DNA of 64,000 nt from Desulfonatronum thiosulfatophilum (GTDB taxonomy: Bacteria; Desulfobacterota; Desulfovibrionia; Desulfovibrionales; Desulfonatronaceae), in assembly GCF_900104215.1 (NCBI RefSeq), contig NZ_FMXO01000002.1:124001-188000 (forward strand). Direction: 5' to 3'. The notes beneath the pieces were generated by a model. That model made no database searches. It was not told where the DNA came from and was given only the letters and a program-made list of their open reading frames with translations. Positions 53,301 to 63,865 of the stretch are shown piece by piece (the first letter of the stretch is position 1; each line of letters starts with the position of its first letter). Position numbers and translations under genes: made by a program.

Positions 53301-55078
53301 CAATATCCCTCATCCAGCAGGGAGGAGTAAAACATCAGTTCATTGGGATGGCGGCGGAAAATGCTGTCTTTGACCAGCTTGTTGTTCCGGCCCACGGTCT
53401 TGCTGGCCAGGACTTCCTTGAGCAGGGTCTTGCATTCTTCCATGGTAGCCTGTCGCACAATATGCTTGATTACGGGCATGGCCTGGGGATTCATGCTCAG
53501 GCAGTCCACATGCATGCCCATCAGCACGGGAATGCAGTACGGATCCGCGGCCATTTCCCCGCAGATGCTCACTTCGATGCCGGCCCGGTGGCCGGCATCC
53601 ACGACATACTTGATCATCCGCACCAGGGCCGGGTGCAGCGGCTGGTAAAGATACGAGACGTACGAATTGGTCCGGTCGATGCCCAGACTGTACTGGATCA
53701 GATCATTGGTGCCGATGCTGAAGAAGTCCACTTCCGTGGCCAGAATATCCGCGGTGATCATGGCCGAAGGCAGTTCGATCATCATCCCCACGGGCATCTC
53801 CGGATTGTACTTCAGCCCTTGCTTTTTCAACTCCATTTGCACGCTGTTGAAAACGGCCTTGATCTGGCGAAGTTCGCCCAGCCCGGAAACCATGGGGAAC
53901 ATCAGCGAGATATTCTCGTGCAGGCTGGCCCGCAGAATGGCTCGCAACTGCACGCGAAACAGATCCGCATGGTGCAGGCAGAAACGCACGCCCCGCAAAC
54001 CCAGGGCCGGATTGGCTTCATCCAGGCCGCCAAAGTGGTGCATGAACTTGTCCGCCCCCACATCCAGGGTGCGCAGCACGACCTTGCCCGGAAACATGAT
54101 CGAGGCCAGATCCTGGTATTCCTCCAGCAACTGTTCCTCGTCGGGCAATTTGACCCGGTTCAGGTAGGAATACTCGGTGCGGTACAAGCCGACCCCTTCG
54201 CCGCCGTTGCCCAGCACCGAGGAGACCTCTTCCAGAAGCTCGATGTTGGCAAATACTTTGACCCGGTAGCCGTCGATGGTTTCCGCGGGCAGGTGGCTGG
54301 AACGGTTGATGCCGGCCTGATATTGTTCGAACTGGTATTTCAGGTCCGTGAAACCGGCCAGTTCTTCCTCATCCGGATCGATGATGATCCGCCCCTGCAA
54401 CCCGTCAATGATGATGACCTCGCCGTCACGAATGGTTTCCTCGAGATCGGCGACGCCCACGATGGCTGGGATTTGCATGGCCCGGGCCAGAATGCCGGTA
54501 TGGGAGGTCTTGCCGCCGGTGACCGTGGCAAAAGCCATGATCTTGCCCACTTCCAGTTCTACCGTATCAGCGGGACTCAGATCATGGGCCAGCAGGATGA
54601 TCCTGGTGGTGATGGAATGCAGGTTGTTGCCGGATTCGCCGAGCAGATGCTGCTGAACCCTGCCGGCCACGAGGCGTACGTCCTGAATCCGCTCGCGAAT
54701 ATAAGAATCCTCGATGCTGTGAAAAACCGCTTCAATGTCCGCGACCGCCTTCTCCAGTCCCCATTCCGCGTTGAGATGCATCCTTTGGATGTAGTCCTTG
54801 GAGGACTCCAACAGTTTCGGATCCTGGAGCATCATGATGTGCGAGTCGATGATCCGGGCATGCTCCAGAAGTTCGGCGGGAACCCGCAACTGGATGTCCT
54901 CGAGTTCGGCCAGCGCCTGCGCAAAGGCCTGCTCAACTCGTTGGATCTCGGACGACACGTCGCGATCCGGAATGTTATGGCGCGGAATATTGCGGGATCT
55001 GCCGCGATTCAGAAAAAAGGCCTTCCCCAAAGCCACGCCTGTGGAAACGGGAATCCCCTGGAGAACTTGCCTTGCCAC
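53300..55078 (-). CDS. ptsI: PTS enzyme I (phosphoenolpyruvate-protein phosphotransferase)
   Basis: This 592-residue protein takes a phosphoryl group from PEP and passes it to HPr. The phosphorylated His is in GGKTSHTGILARAMQIP. The PEP-binding C-terminal barrel has SLMFPMVSG, LPSAMITADILATEVDF, SIGTNDLIQYSLGIDR and VSICGEMAADP. The start is GTG at 55078, overlapping the HPr stop by one base. The length is slightly above the usual 575 residues. It is encoded directly with HPr and a mannose-type IID gene; no complete sugar permease is in the window, so a regulatory role is possible. Confidence 0.96.
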   Translation of the reverse strand: MARQVLQGIPVSTGVALGKAFFLNRGRSRNIPRHNIPDRDVSSEIQRVEQAFAQALAELEDIQLRVPAELLEHARIIDSHIMMLQDPKLLESSKDYIQRMHLNAEWGLEKAVADIEAVFHSIEDSYIRERIQDVRLVAGRVQQHLLGESGNNLHSITTRIILLAHDLSPADTVELEVGKIMAFATVTGGKTSHTGILARAMQIPAIVGVADLEETIRDGEVIIIDGLQGRIIIDPDEEELAGFTDLKYQFEQYQAGINRSSHLPAETIDGYRVKVFANIELLEEVSSVLGNGGEGVGLYRTEYSYLNRVKLPDEEQLLEEYQDLASIMFPGKVVLRTLDVGADKFMHHFGGLDEANPALGLRGVRFCLHHADLFRVQLRAILRASLHENISLMFPMVSGLGELRQIKAVFNSVQMELKKQGLKYNPEMPVGMMIELPSAMITADILATEVDFFSIGTNDLIQYSLGIDRTNSYVSYLYQPLHPALVRMIKYVVDAGHRAGIEVSICGEMAADPYCIPVLMGMHVDCLSMNPQAMPVIKHIVRQATMEECKTLLKEVLASKTVGRNNKLVKDSIFRRHPNELMFYSSLLDEGY

Positions 55079-55362
55079 TAGCGCTCCTCTTCAAAGCGAT
55101 TCACAAACAGCAACTCAAGCTGCTCCAAAGCAGCCTGAGCATCTTCGCCTTGAGCTTTCAGTTCCACGACACATCCGGGCCCAAGGGCCAATGTCAGCAG
55201 ATCAAGAATACTTTTGGCATCCACTTCCTGTTCCGCGGTGAGCAATGTGATCCGAGAAGAGTATTTCTGGGCCTCTCGGGCTAAGCGGGCAGCAGGGCGG
55301 GCATGCAAACCCTGCTCGTTGGCCACAAAGACCTTTCGACTGACAAAATCAACAGTTTCCAT
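55078..55362 (-). CDS. HPr family phosphocarrier protein
   Basis: This 94-residue phosphocarrier has the active-site His in EQGLHARPAARLAREA and the region VDAKSILDLLTLALGPGC, which holds the Ser usually targeted by HPr kinase. It shuttles phosphate from enzyme I to PTS IIA domains. The C-terminus is acidic. It lies between the mannose-type IID gene (50 bp upstream) and ptsI (1-bp overlap). The usual HPr kinase and IIA genes are not in the window. Confidence 0.95.
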   Translation of the reverse strand: METVDFVSRKVFVANEQGLHARPAARLAREAQKYSSRITLLTAEQEVDAKSILDLLTLALGPGCVVELKAQGEDAQAALEQLELLFVNRFEEER

Positions 55363-55412
55363 GCATCACGCAACCTGATTGGCGGTCGGGAAAAAACCTA
55401 TTCAAGAAATAT

Positions 55413-56168
55413 TCAGAACCAAATGATCGATGCGGCCCAATAACCGGCAAAGGCCAGGAGGAACCAGTTTCGAGACAGACGTAAATAAAATGCCGAAATG
55501 GCGGCCAGCACAACGACGCCGGTCCAGGGAGCCCACATCCAGTCGGAGCCGAGCCCGGGCCAAAGTTGCATCCAGATCAAAACCAGAAGTCCGGCGTTGA
55601 GCAGCTTGATTCGCTGCCCCCAGTTGATCAGGTCCCACCGTTTGAGTCGACTCAAAAAACCGATTCCATCACGGAATCCGCCGATAAACGTCATCACCTT
55701 GAATACCTGCAAACTCAAAAAACAACTCGCAAGCCAGAGCCAGGCCAATACCACCCAGCCGTTTACGAGGAGCATGACCAGAACAAGGGACCAAAAGACA
55801 AGGACCCCTCCTCCAAAAAAAGAGTCGCCAAGTGCCGAGAGTGTGTAGGTCGTCGTGTTCTTTACGCGCTGCAGCATGGGTGCCGGCAATATGCCGCGGG
55901 AGATATCCCGCTCCAGGGACAAAAAAATCCCCGCCAGCAATGGCGTCCAGAAGGGGTGGGTATTGTAATGTTGCAGGGAACGCCGTCGGGCTTTCTGCAG
56001 TTCCTTGGCATCCGGATGGATCACTTTCAGCCCCGGTTCCAGGATCATGGCCAATCCGACATTCTGCATGCCCCGGGTATTGAAGTTCGCTCCCACGAGA
56101 TAACAGCGCAGAAACGTCCGCAGCATGAGCCGAAAGCTCAGTGCAGGATTCTTCTCCGAAGATGTCAT
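55413..56168 (-). CDS. PTS mannose/fructose/sorbose family IID component
   Basis: About 251 residues from ATG at 56168, overlapping the rsmI stop by four bases (ATGA). The typical IID N-terminal segment is RTFLRCYLVGANFNTRGMQN, followed by ARRRSLQHYNTHPFWTPLLA with the HP motif. Membrane helices include VLVFWSLVLVMLLVNGWVVL and the C-terminal IIWF. The IIC partner is not encoded next to it, since rsmI is immediately upstream. IID with only HPr and PtsI is a partial phosphotransferase set. Confidence 0.85.
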   Translation of the reverse strand: MTSSEKNPALSFRLMLRTFLRCYLVGANFNTRGMQNVGLAMILEPGLKVIHPDAKELQKARRRSLQHYNTHPFWTPLLAGIFLSLERDISRGILPAPMLQRVKNTTTYTLSALGDSFFGGGVLVFWSLVLVMLLVNGWVVLAWLWLASCFLSLQVFKVMTFIGGFRDGIGFLSRLKRWDLINWGQRIKLLNAGLLVLIWMQLWPGLGSDWMWAPWTGVVVLAAISAFYLRLSRNWFLLAFAGYWAASIIWF

Positions 56169-57025
56169 GTGCCTCTCGATCCGGGATTGGCTTTGGAGAT
56201 GGAAATCAGCCGGGCATAGACCTCTTTGGAGGTCCAGCCGCGGGTTCGGGCCGCGATTCTGGAAGCCACATCTCTTGGCGTGCCGCTGTGCATTTCTTCC
56301 AAAAGCATTCGGTCCATATCTTCTTCCAGTGTCTTCACGGAAAACTCCGGCGGGCCGATAATGACCGTCACTTCCCCGCGAGGATCCCATCGCATGTCCT
56401 GATGCGTTTCCAAACGGCCCAGAATAAACTCCTCGTGTTCCTTGGTCAATTCGCGAGCGACACAGATTTCCCGGGGACCCAGACAATCCAGAGCAACGCC
56501 CAGCGTCGCGGGCAAGCGTGAATTGCGCTCGAAAAAAACAAGCGTGGTCGTCATTTCGGCCCATGTCAGGAACAACCGCTTCTGCTCACCGGTTTGTCTC
56601 GGCAGGAATCCCAGAAACGAGAACGGAGATGGAGGGAGACCGGAAGCGCTCAAAGCGGCAACCGGCGCGCAAGGTCCCGGAACGGGTGTGACGACGTATC
56701 CCTCATTGCGGCAAGCCCGCACCAAGCGATACCCGGGATCACCGATGAGCGGCGTACCGGCATCCGAGATCAAAGCCACATTGCGGCCCTGCTCAAGAGC
56801 ATTCAAGACCGCGGGAATGCGCTCATTCTCATTATGCTCAAAAAAACTGCGCAACGTCCCGCGTTGCGCAACGTCGTGGCGTTGAAAAAACAGTCCGGCC
56901 CGCCGGGTGTCCTCGGCCAGAATCAAGTCGGCTTCCTGCAACACCTGTCTGGCCCTGGGCGTGAAGTCACCAGGGTTGCCAAGGGTTACGGCCACGACCC
57001 ACAGTCGGGGGAAAGGAAAAGGCAT
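56165..57025 (-). CDS. rsmI: 16S rRNA (cytidine-2'-O)-methyltransferase RsmI
   Basis: About 286 residues from ATG at 57025 (GGAG upstream); a longer frame from 57109 is not supported. The N-terminus [18 protein letters not shown] and the motifs LILAEDTRRAG and ISDAGTPLIGDPGYRLV are the tetrapyrrole-methylase-type SAM pocket. The conserved LPPSPFSFLGFLPR follows. RsmI methylates the 2'-OH of C1402 in 16S rRNA. It overlaps yraN by 59 bp upstream and the IID gene by four bases. Confidence 0.93.
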   Translation of the reverse strand: MPFPFPRLWVVAVTLGNPGDFTPRARQVLQEADLILAEDTRRAGLFFQRHDVAQRGTLRSFFEHNENERIPAVLNALEQGRNVALISDAGTPLIGDPGYRLVRACRNEGYVVTPVPGPCAPVAALSASGLPPSPFSFLGFLPRQTGEQKRLFLTWAEMTTTLVFFERNSRLPATLGVALDCLGPREICVARELTKEHEEFILGRLETHQDMRWDPRGEVTVIIGPPEFSVKTLEEDMDRMLLEEMHSGTPRDVASRIAARTRGWTSKEVYARLISISKANPGSRGT

Positions 57026-57371
57026 CGGGAATGTGCTCCAGTCTGAGCCCCTGGGCATTATGCACCACCGCGACCAGATCGAAACGGCACGGCTTTTCCC
57101 ACCAGTCATGTCGGCTGAGAAAAAAGCTTGCCGCCCGGGCCACTTTGGCGATCTTGGCCTGATTCACGCTCTGTGCCGGCGTGGAAAGGGATCGCGCGGC
57201 ACGAGTGCGGACCTCGACAAACACGAGGACTTCGCCGTCCAGGCAGATCACGTCCACCTCACCGGACTTGCACCGAAAATTGCGTTCCAGAATCTGGTAA
57301 TTCAATTCCTTGAGGAAGAGAACCGCGGCATCCTCACCGGCATGCCCGCACTTCAGATGCCCGGCAGCCAC
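56967..57371 (-). CDS. YraN family endonuclease-like protein (UPF0102)
   Basis: This 134-residue protein has the restriction-endonuclease-like fold: [40 protein letters not shown] and [10 protein letters not shown] are the usual E-D-ExK elements. It starts with GTG at 57371 and overlaps rnhB by 19 bp. The last residues overlap the rsmI start. This gene order (rnhB, yraN, rsmI) is common in the deltaproteobacteria. The exact role is unknown. Confidence 0.9.
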   Translation of the reverse strand: MAAGHLKCGHAGEDAAVLFLKELNYQILERNFRCKSGEVDVICLDGEVLVFVEVRTRAARSLSTPAQSVNQAKIAKVARAASFFLSRHDWWEKPCRFDLVAVVHNAQGLRLEHIPDAFSFPPTVGRGRNPWQPW

Positions 57372-57982
57372 TGACGCTCCTGGCGTGAACAGTGTGTCTC
57401 CTCAACGCGAACGCCCTTGAAGGTCAATCGGTGCGTGGGCGAAGGACCGAGTCGACGCAAGGCCTCCAGGTGCAGCGCCGTGGCATAGCCCTTGTGGCGG
57501 GCCAGATCATAGCCGGGGTAACGCCGATCCAGGGATGTCAGTAACTTGTCGCGAAAGGGTTTTGCCAGAATAGAGGCGGCGGAGACGGCGGGAATGGTTT
57601 CATCCGCCTTGATGATTGCCTGCTGGGGAGTATCGAGGGGAATTTTGTGCGGACCGTCCACGATCAAGGCGTCCGGGCGAATCTTCAAGGCCAGCACGGC
57701 CCGGCACATGGCCCGCAACGAGGCGCGAAGAATGTTCAGGGTCTCGATCTCCCGAGGCCAGGCAACACCCACCGACCACGCCACTGCCTGCTCGCGGATG
57801 GCTTTAGCCAAGAGCACGCGCAGTTCAGAGCGGACCTTCTTGGAATCGGTCAGACCGGGCAATGAATACGATTCCGGAAGGATCACCGCCGCGGCCACGA
57901 CAGGGCCGGCCAGGCAACCCCGGCCGGCCTCGTCCAAACCTGCAACCTGGCCGATGCGGCGGAGATTTTCTCCGCCCACCAT
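57353..57982 (-). CDS. rnhB: Ribonuclease HII
   Basis: This 209-residue enzyme removes ribonucleotides from RNA/DNA hybrids. The motif [20 protein letters not shown] holds two catalytic acids, with a further Asp in LIVDGP and the conserved [17 protein letters not shown]. The length fits the family. It is 11 bp after rplS and is likely part of the same transcript. Confidence 0.96.
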   Translation of the reverse strand: MVGGENLRRIGQVAGLDEAGRGCLAGPVVAAAVILPESYSLPGLTDSKKVRSELRVLLAKAIREQAVAWSVGVAWPREIETLNILRASLRAMCRAVLALKIRPDALIVDGPHKIPLDTPQQAIIKADETIPAVSAASILAKPFRDKLLTSLDRRYPGYDLARHKGYATALHLEALRRLGPSPTHRLTFKGVRVEETHCSRQERQWLPGI

Positions 57983-57993
57983 GTTCGCGGGAC

Positions 57994-58347
57994 CTAGTTG
58001 TCCCAGGAATTCTTGGACTTGATCCGGCTGGCCTTGCCCCGGAGCTTGCGCAGGTAAAAAATGCGGCTGCGTCGGACCTTGCCTTCGCTGAGAACTTCTA
58101 CACGCTCGATAAACGGAGAATGCAGGGGAAAAATACGCTCCACCCCGACGCCGTCGGACATTTTCCGGACGGTGAATGTTGCATCGGTGGTACCGCGATG
58201 CCGACAGAGGACCACGCCCTGGAACATCTGGATCCGTTCCTTGTCGCCTTCAATGATCCGGACATGCACCTTGACGGTATCCCCGGCCTTGAAGGACGGG
58301 ATGTCCATGCGCATTTGCGAATATTCAATCTTTTTCATTACATCCAT
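57994..58347 (-). CDS. rplS: 50S ribosomal protein L19
   Basis: This 117-residue protein has the L19 core: [51 protein letters not shown] and [27 protein letters not shown] lies before ATG at 58347. It sits at the 30S-50S interface. It follows trmD by 125 bp, the typical rpsP-rimM-trmD-rplS order. Confidence 0.98.
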   Translation of the reverse strand: MDVMKKIEYSQMRMDIPSFKAGDTVKVHVRIIEGDKERIQMFQGVVLCRHRGTTDATFTVRKMSDGVGVERIFPLHSPFIERVEVLSEGKVRRSRIFYLRKLRGKASRIKSKNSWDN

Positions 58348-58472
58348 GACCTGCTCTCCTTATGAATCATGCAAATGATATCTGCTCCAACCGCGGCTCG
58401 AACCTGAGGCCGAGGCTGGAAACATGCGTATAGGTGACCCGGAGCATGCAAGACGCACATCCGGAATTTCGC

Positions 58473-59756
58473 TTATCCATCATCTCCCAGCACCCTGTCC
58501 ACGATGATGGCCGCGGCAGCGCGCACGGAAAGATGGTTGTAGTCACTAAAATAACGGATCGGGCGCAATGCTCCGGAACACATATTCAGGACTTCCGGGG
58601 CCAGTCCGTATCCGGTTCCCAGAACAAGAAGAACCGGCTCATCGTCCAAAAGTCGTCGTACTTGCGGAAAGGTCAGTTCGCCCAACCCCTGCGCTGATGT
58701 CGCCACCAGGGTCGGGGATTTCCCGCATTGACGGGCAATATCCTCGACAGCCTGCTCAAGATTGTCCACGATGCGCACAAGACTGAGCGCGGATCCGCGA
58801 TCCGGATTGGCGGATTGACCGGGCCCGCTCAACCAATGCCCCAGAAGGCGTGTTCCGAGACGTTGCTGGTCCTGCAGCGGCGTGCAAATATAATAGCCGC
58901 CCATCCCGTATGTGCGAGAAACGCGTGCAATATCGTGGATGTCCAGGTTTGTCAAAGAAACCGTCCCGCATTGACCAAACTTGTTCAATACCGGGGCGTG
59001 GACCAGGGCGATGTAGCAATTTTTGGCGATGCGACGCCGCTGGTTGTTCATGGAGCGCAGGAGTTTAGCGTCTTTAGGAGCAAGCGTTGCACCCGCCAGC
59101 AAGTCCGGCCGATGCTCCAACGTGGTCAGCAAAGCCATTTCCCGCCGCCAGGCCGCTATCCGGGCATGATCCCCGGACAGCAGAATCTCCGGCACTTCCT
59201 GGCCCTCGAAAACTTCGGGCCGTGAATAATGGGGATATTCCAGTACGCCCTGGACGAAACTTTCCTCTTCAAAGGACTCACCATGCCCCATGAATCCGGG
59301 CAGCAGTCGAGATACCGCCTCCAGCACATGCAGGGCCGGGGTTTCGCCTCCGTTGAGCACCACATTGCCCACGCTGACCTTTTCCACTGGAAACAACTGC
59401 TCCAACCGGGCGTCGATCCCTTCATACCGGCCGCAGATCAGAGTAATTGTCTGTTCTTGGGCCAGGGAAGACGCCAGATCGTGATCCAGGGAGCGGCCCT
59501 TCGGGCAGAGCATGAGCATCCGTCCGGCCGGCTCGAGGGAGCGCAAGGCGGCGGTCAAAGGCGGCAAGGTCATGACCATTCCCGGTCCTCCGCCGTATGG
59601 CCGGTCGTCCACGCTGCGATGGCGATCCGTGGCGTAGTCCCTGGGGTTGATCAGCCGAACCCGGACCATCTCCTGATCCAGGGCTTTGCCGAGCAAGCCG
59701 CACTGTAGCGCCGAAGAAAAAAACTCCGGAAAAAGAGTGACAATGTTGAATTGCAT
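58473..59756 (-). CDS. trmD: TrmD fused to a second SPOUT-type RNA methyltransferase domain
   Basis: This 427-residue protein starts with a complete TrmD domain (residues 1 to about 235). Its motifs include MQFNIVTLFPEFF, RPYGGGPGMVM, LICGRYEGIDARLEQLF, the SVGNVVLNGGE knot and a YPHYSRP loop. It methylates G37 of tRNA at N1. From about residue 240 a second domain begins (NCYIALVHAPVLNKFGQCG, then YGMGGYYICTPLQDQQRLG) and ends with LVLGTGYGLAPEVLNMCSGA. This matches the stand-alone SPOUT RNA methyltransferases of the Methyltrn_RNA_4 type. The fusion is known in Desulfovibrionales and helps place this genome. Confidence 0.9.
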   Translation of the reverse strand: MQFNIVTLFPEFFSSALQCGLLGKALDQEMVRVRLINPRDYATDRHRSVDDRPYGGGPGMVMTLPPLTAALRSLEPAGRMLMLCPKGRSLDHDLASSLAQEQTITLICGRYEGIDARLEQLFPVEKVSVGNVVLNGGETPALHVLEAVSRLLPGFMGHGESFEEESFVQGVLEYPHYSRPEVFEGQEVPEILLSGDHARIAAWRREMALLTTLEHRPDLLAGATLAPKDAKLLRSMNNQRRRIAKNCYIALVHAPVLNKFGQCGTVSLTNLDIHDIARVSRTYGMGGYYICTPLQDQQRLGTRLLGHWLSGPGQSANPDRGSALSLVRIVDNLEQAVEDIARQCGKSPTLVATSAQGLGELTFPQVRRLLDDEPVLLVLGTGYGLAPEVLNMCSGALRPIRYFSDYNHLSVRAAAAIIVDRVLGDDG

Positions 59757-59843
59757 GTTGGAAGCGCAGAATTTGGAGATACGGAATCGGAAGGTATCGT
59801 GGGAATCAGGAAACCAAGCGATTCCTGAGTGCAGAAACCGGGC

Positions 59844-60392
59844 TCAGCTGGGCAACTGTCCACCCAGGTAGAGTTCCAGCAACCCCGGCGGAGGATCGAT
59901 TCGGATAATTTTCCCTTCCATGTCGACATCCAAGATGAAATCCTGGTGGGCCGGAAAGAGGACTTCCTGAGCGGAATCAGTGGTTATCGTCCAGACCTCC
60001 TGCCCGGTGCCGGCGTCCACATTTGTAATCCGGCCCAGAAAAACTCCGGAAGGCAGATGCACCGTGATGCCCAGCAGTTCCTCAATATAAATCTCGTCAG
60101 CCGAACGCTTCGGCAAGTCTTCGGATCGGACCAAAAACTGTGCTCCCCGCATCCCGTCCACCTGATCTCGCCCAGAAACATGCTCCAGCCGCATCAAAAG
60201 GCGGTCGTTGTGCATTCTCCATGACGCCACCTTGACCGGGCGAGCAGGAGCATCCGCTCCATGACGCAGATAGAGCAGCGGAACACTGGCAAAAAAATCA
60301 GGGGAGTCCACATGTGTCTTGACACTGAACTCCCCTGTCAAACCGTGGGGCTTTATCACTTCACCAACGAGGATCAGCGACCGTTCGGCCAT
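59844..60392 (-). CDS. rimM: Ribosome maturation factor RimM
   Basis: This 182-residue protein has an N-terminal RimM domain (VGEVIKPHGLTGEFSVKTHV) and a C-terminal PRC barrel (GRITNVDAGTGQEVWTI, LFPAHQDFILDVDMEGKII). It binds S19 and helps assemble the 30S head. It lies between khpA (12 bp) and trmD (87 bp). Confidence 0.94.
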   Translation of the reverse strand: MAERSLILVGEVIKPHGLTGEFSVKTHVDSPDFFASVPLLYLRHGADAPARPVKVASWRMHNDRLLMRLEHVSGRDQVDGMRGAQFLVRSEDLPKRSADEIYIEELLGITVHLPSGVFLGRITNVDAGTGQEVWTITTDSAQEVLFPAHQDFILDVDMEGKIIRIDPPPGLLELYLGGQLPS

Positions 60393-60404
60393 TTGATTTC
60401 CATT

Positions 60405-60635
60405 CTATTCAAGTATTTCCAGCACGATCCGTTTGTCGGCCTTGGCGGCGGCCGCGGTCAAAATCGTCCGCAACGCTTTGGCGGTGCGTCCTTGCTTGCC
60501 GATGACCTTGCCCAGATCTTCCTTGGCAACACGCAACTCAAGAACCGAGGACTGTTCGCCTTCAACCAGGGAAACCTGAACGGAGTCCGGATGATCAACC
60601 AGTGAGGTGGCGATATATTCGATGAGTTCTTTCAT
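60405..60635 (-). CDS. khpA: KH domain RNA-binding protein (KhpA type)
   Basis: This 76-residue protein is a single KH domain with the GxxG-like loop [18 protein letters not shown]. Small KH proteins between rpsP and rimM are a conserved feature in many bacteria. It probably acts as an RNA chaperone. Confidence 0.93.
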   Translation of the reverse strand: MKELIEYIATSLVDHPDSVQVSLVEGEQSSVLELRVAKEDLGKVIGKQGRTAKALRTILTAAAAKADKRIVLEILE

Positions 60636-60738
60636 GGCTTCTGCCTCCGGATTGCGAAAATCAGCCGCATCGGAGAGCTTTGAAGTTTCTTGAACCTTTT
60701 GACGAATCCTGCCTGAGAAGCAAGAAGAACTTCAGACA

Positions 60739-60993
60739 CTAGGCCTGCGTCTCGTTGTAGCCGGCCTTTCTCAACAGCGAACGTACCGTGTCGGAAGGCT
60801 TGGCGCCCTTGGCCATCCAGTCCCGTACCTTGTCGGTATCGATCTTGATTTCGTTGGGCTCTTTCATGGGGTTGTAGTATCCAAGAAAATCCAAAGCGCG
60901 ACCGTCACGGCGGGTTTCGCTGTTCACGGCCACCAGGCGGTAGAAAGGTTTCTTTTTGGAGCCCATCCGGGTCAATCTGATTTTCATTGCCAT
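60739..60993 (-). CDS. rpsP: 30S ribosomal protein S16
   Basis: This 84-residue protein starts [20 protein letters not shown] and has the S16 signatures [20 protein letters not shown] and [19 protein letters not shown] at 60993 has GAGGAA 8 nt upstream. It follows ffh by 50 bp. Confidence 0.97.
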   Translation of the reverse strand: MAMKIRLTRMGSKKKPFYRLVAVNSETRRDGRALDFLGYYNPMKEPNEIKIDTDKVRDWMAKGAKPSDTVRSLLRKAGYNETQA

Positions 60994-61043
60994 TGCTGCG
61001 TTCCTCGCTTCATTTTACGTTCAAAAAAATGTTTTTGGGGGGA

Positions 61044-62432
61044 TTAACGGCGTTTCTTTTTCCGCCGTTCCTTTTTCTTCCTGGGCATGACCGGCGGCAG
61101 GCCGGGGCTGGTCGGCGCCTTCAAGGCGCCGGGACCGGCGGTCATCACTTTCTTCATCATTTTCTGCATTTGCTCAAAATTTCTGAGCAGAACATTCACG
61201 TCCTGCACTTTCACTCCGCTGCCCTTGGCCACCCGCATCTTGCGGCTGGCATTCATCAGTTTGGGCGATTTGCGTTCCGCCGGAGTCATGGAATTGATGA
61301 TCGCTTCCATGCGGCTCATCTCCTTCTCCGGCATCTTCATTTCTCCCATCTGCTTGCGCAAGTCGCCCATTCCGGGAATGAGCTTGAGCATGCCCTCCAG
61401 GGAACCGAGCTTGCGCAGCCGTCGCATCTGGGTGCGAAAATCGTCCAGGTTGAATTCGGCCTTCTGCATCTTCTTCTGCAGTTCCTCGGCCTCGGCCTGA
61501 TCGATGGAACCCTGGGCCTTTTCGATCAGCGAGAGAATGTCGCCCATGCCGAGGATTCGCGAAGCCACGCGGTCCGGATGAAAGACTTCCAGATCACTCA
61601 CTTTCTCGCCCATGCCGACAAACTTGATGGGCTTTCCGGTAACGGACTTGATGGACAGGGCCGCGCCGCCCCGGGCGTCGCCTTCCATCTTGGTCAGAAC
61701 AATACCGGTAAGATCCAGGAGTTCGTCGAACTTGACCGCCACGTTGACCGCATCCTGCCCGGTCATGGCATCGGCCACGAAGAGGATTTCCTGCGGTCCG
61801 GCAGCCGCCTTGATGGCGACCAGCTCCTCCATCAGGAGTTCGTCAATGTGCAGCCGCCCGGCGGTATCGACGAGAAGCACGTCCAGTCCCTTGCGGACCG
61901 CCTCTTCCCGGGCTTGCATGCAGATGTCCACGGGCTTCATCTCGGGAGTGGAGGCGAAAGCCGGAACGCCCAGCTGTCCGGCCAACGTGTGCAACTGATC
62001 GATGGCCGCGGGACGATAGACGTCGGCGGGGACAAGGTAGGGGCTGCGCTTCATGCGCCGCAGATGCAGAGCCAACTTGGCCGCGGTGGTCGTTTTTCCC
62101 GAGCCCTGCAAGCCTACCAGCATGATGATCGCCGGGGTTTTGCCCTGCAGCTGCAGACCGAGATGTTCGCCGCCCAGCAGTTCGACCATTTCGTCGTGAA
62201 CGATCTTGACCACCTGCTGCCCGGGGGTCAGGCTTCCCAGGACGTCCTGGCCCATGGCCCGATCCCGGACCCGGTCCACAAAATCCTTGACCACCTTGAA
62301 ATTAACGTCCGCTTCCAGCAGGGCAAGGCGTACTTCGCGCAGACCTTCCTGAACGCTCTTCTCATCCAAACGGCCGTGGCCGCGGATTTTTTTGAAAACG
62401 GACTGAAGTCGATCCGCTAAGCTGTCGAACAT
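61044..62432 (-). CDS. ffh: Signal recognition particle protein Ffh
   Basis: This 462-residue GTPase begins at ATG 62432 (MFDSLADRLQSVFKKIRG). The N and G domains include GLQGSGKTTTAAKLA (G1), DTAGRLHIDELLM, and TKMEGDARGGAALSIKS. The M domain has PGMGDLRKQMGEMK and GSGVKVQDVNVLLRNFEQM, which bind 4.5S RNA and signal peptides. A run of Lys/Arg closes the C-terminus. It heads the rpsP-trmD-rplS gene group. Confidence 0.97.
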   Translation of the reverse strand: MFDSLADRLQSVFKKIRGHGRLDEKSVQEGLREVRLALLEADVNFKVVKDFVDRVRDRAMGQDVLGSLTPGQQVVKIVHDEMVELLGGEHLGLQLQGKTPAIIMLVGLQGSGKTTTAAKLALHLRRMKRSPYLVPADVYRPAAIDQLHTLAGQLGVPAFASTPEMKPVDICMQAREEAVRKGLDVLLVDTAGRLHIDELLMEELVAIKAAAGPQEILFVADAMTGQDAVNVAVKFDELLDLTGIVLTKMEGDARGGAALSIKSVTGKPIKFVGMGEKVSDLEVFHPDRVASRILGMGDILSLIEKAQGSIDQAEAEELQKKMQKAEFNLDDFRTQMRRLRKLGSLEGMLKLIPGMGDLRKQMGEMKMPEKEMSRMEAIINSMTPAERKSPKLMNASRKMRVAKGSGVKVQDVNVLLRNFEQMQKMMKKVMTAGPGALKAPTSPGLPPVMPRKKKERRKKKRR

Positions 62433-62765
62433 GGGATATCCAAATGAGGATTCGAAAAACAATGCGAAAACGTAACCAATTATCGAAGAGCCGTGTTCGA
62501 GTCAACACTGCATTCATGAATTGCGCCGGAACACGCCTTTGCCGAATGTGCAAAATCGCGCGAAATTGAATATATTCACATTGATTTTAGCTTGCAAAAA
62601 ATCGTTTTTTTTGGGAAGGTCCCGGCACAAGAAAACCTGAACCTCTCTGCACTTCTACCCTGCCCGGCTCGATCCGAAAGGAATGGGTGACATCCAGGAT
62701 TCAGGTTTGCAATTCATCCGTCAAGCATAAGGTCTTCACCCTTTACACCCATTCGGAGGAATTTC
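62433..62765. other. Divergent intergenic region
   Basis: This 333-bp gap separates ffh (minus) from the binding-protein gene (plus). It is AT-rich around 62560-62620 and contains tttagcttgcaaaaaatcg. No RNA gene, riboswitch or clear operator was recognised. A ggagg run just before 62766 fits the binding protein's ribosome-binding site. Confidence 0.5.
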
Positions 62766-63803
<1,038 letters not shown>

Positions 63804-63865
63804 CCCATGCATTCCATTAAGCGGACCGACCGCCGTCCTCTTCGCCGCAGCATGGAGCACGGCGC

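Noticed and set aside
53348-55081. 577-codon plus-strand frame opposite ptsI
   Set aside because: It mirrors the ptsI gene and has no recognisable motif; the opposite strand has the GGKTSH active site.
60987-62420. 477-codon plus-strand frame opposite ffh
   Set aside because: It is antisense to ffh, rich in His and Leu, with no domain.
62433-62765. Possible TPP or other riboswitch upstream of the binding-protein gene
   Set aside because: The conserved CUGAGA and ACCUG motifs of the TPP class were not found, and no other class was recognisable.
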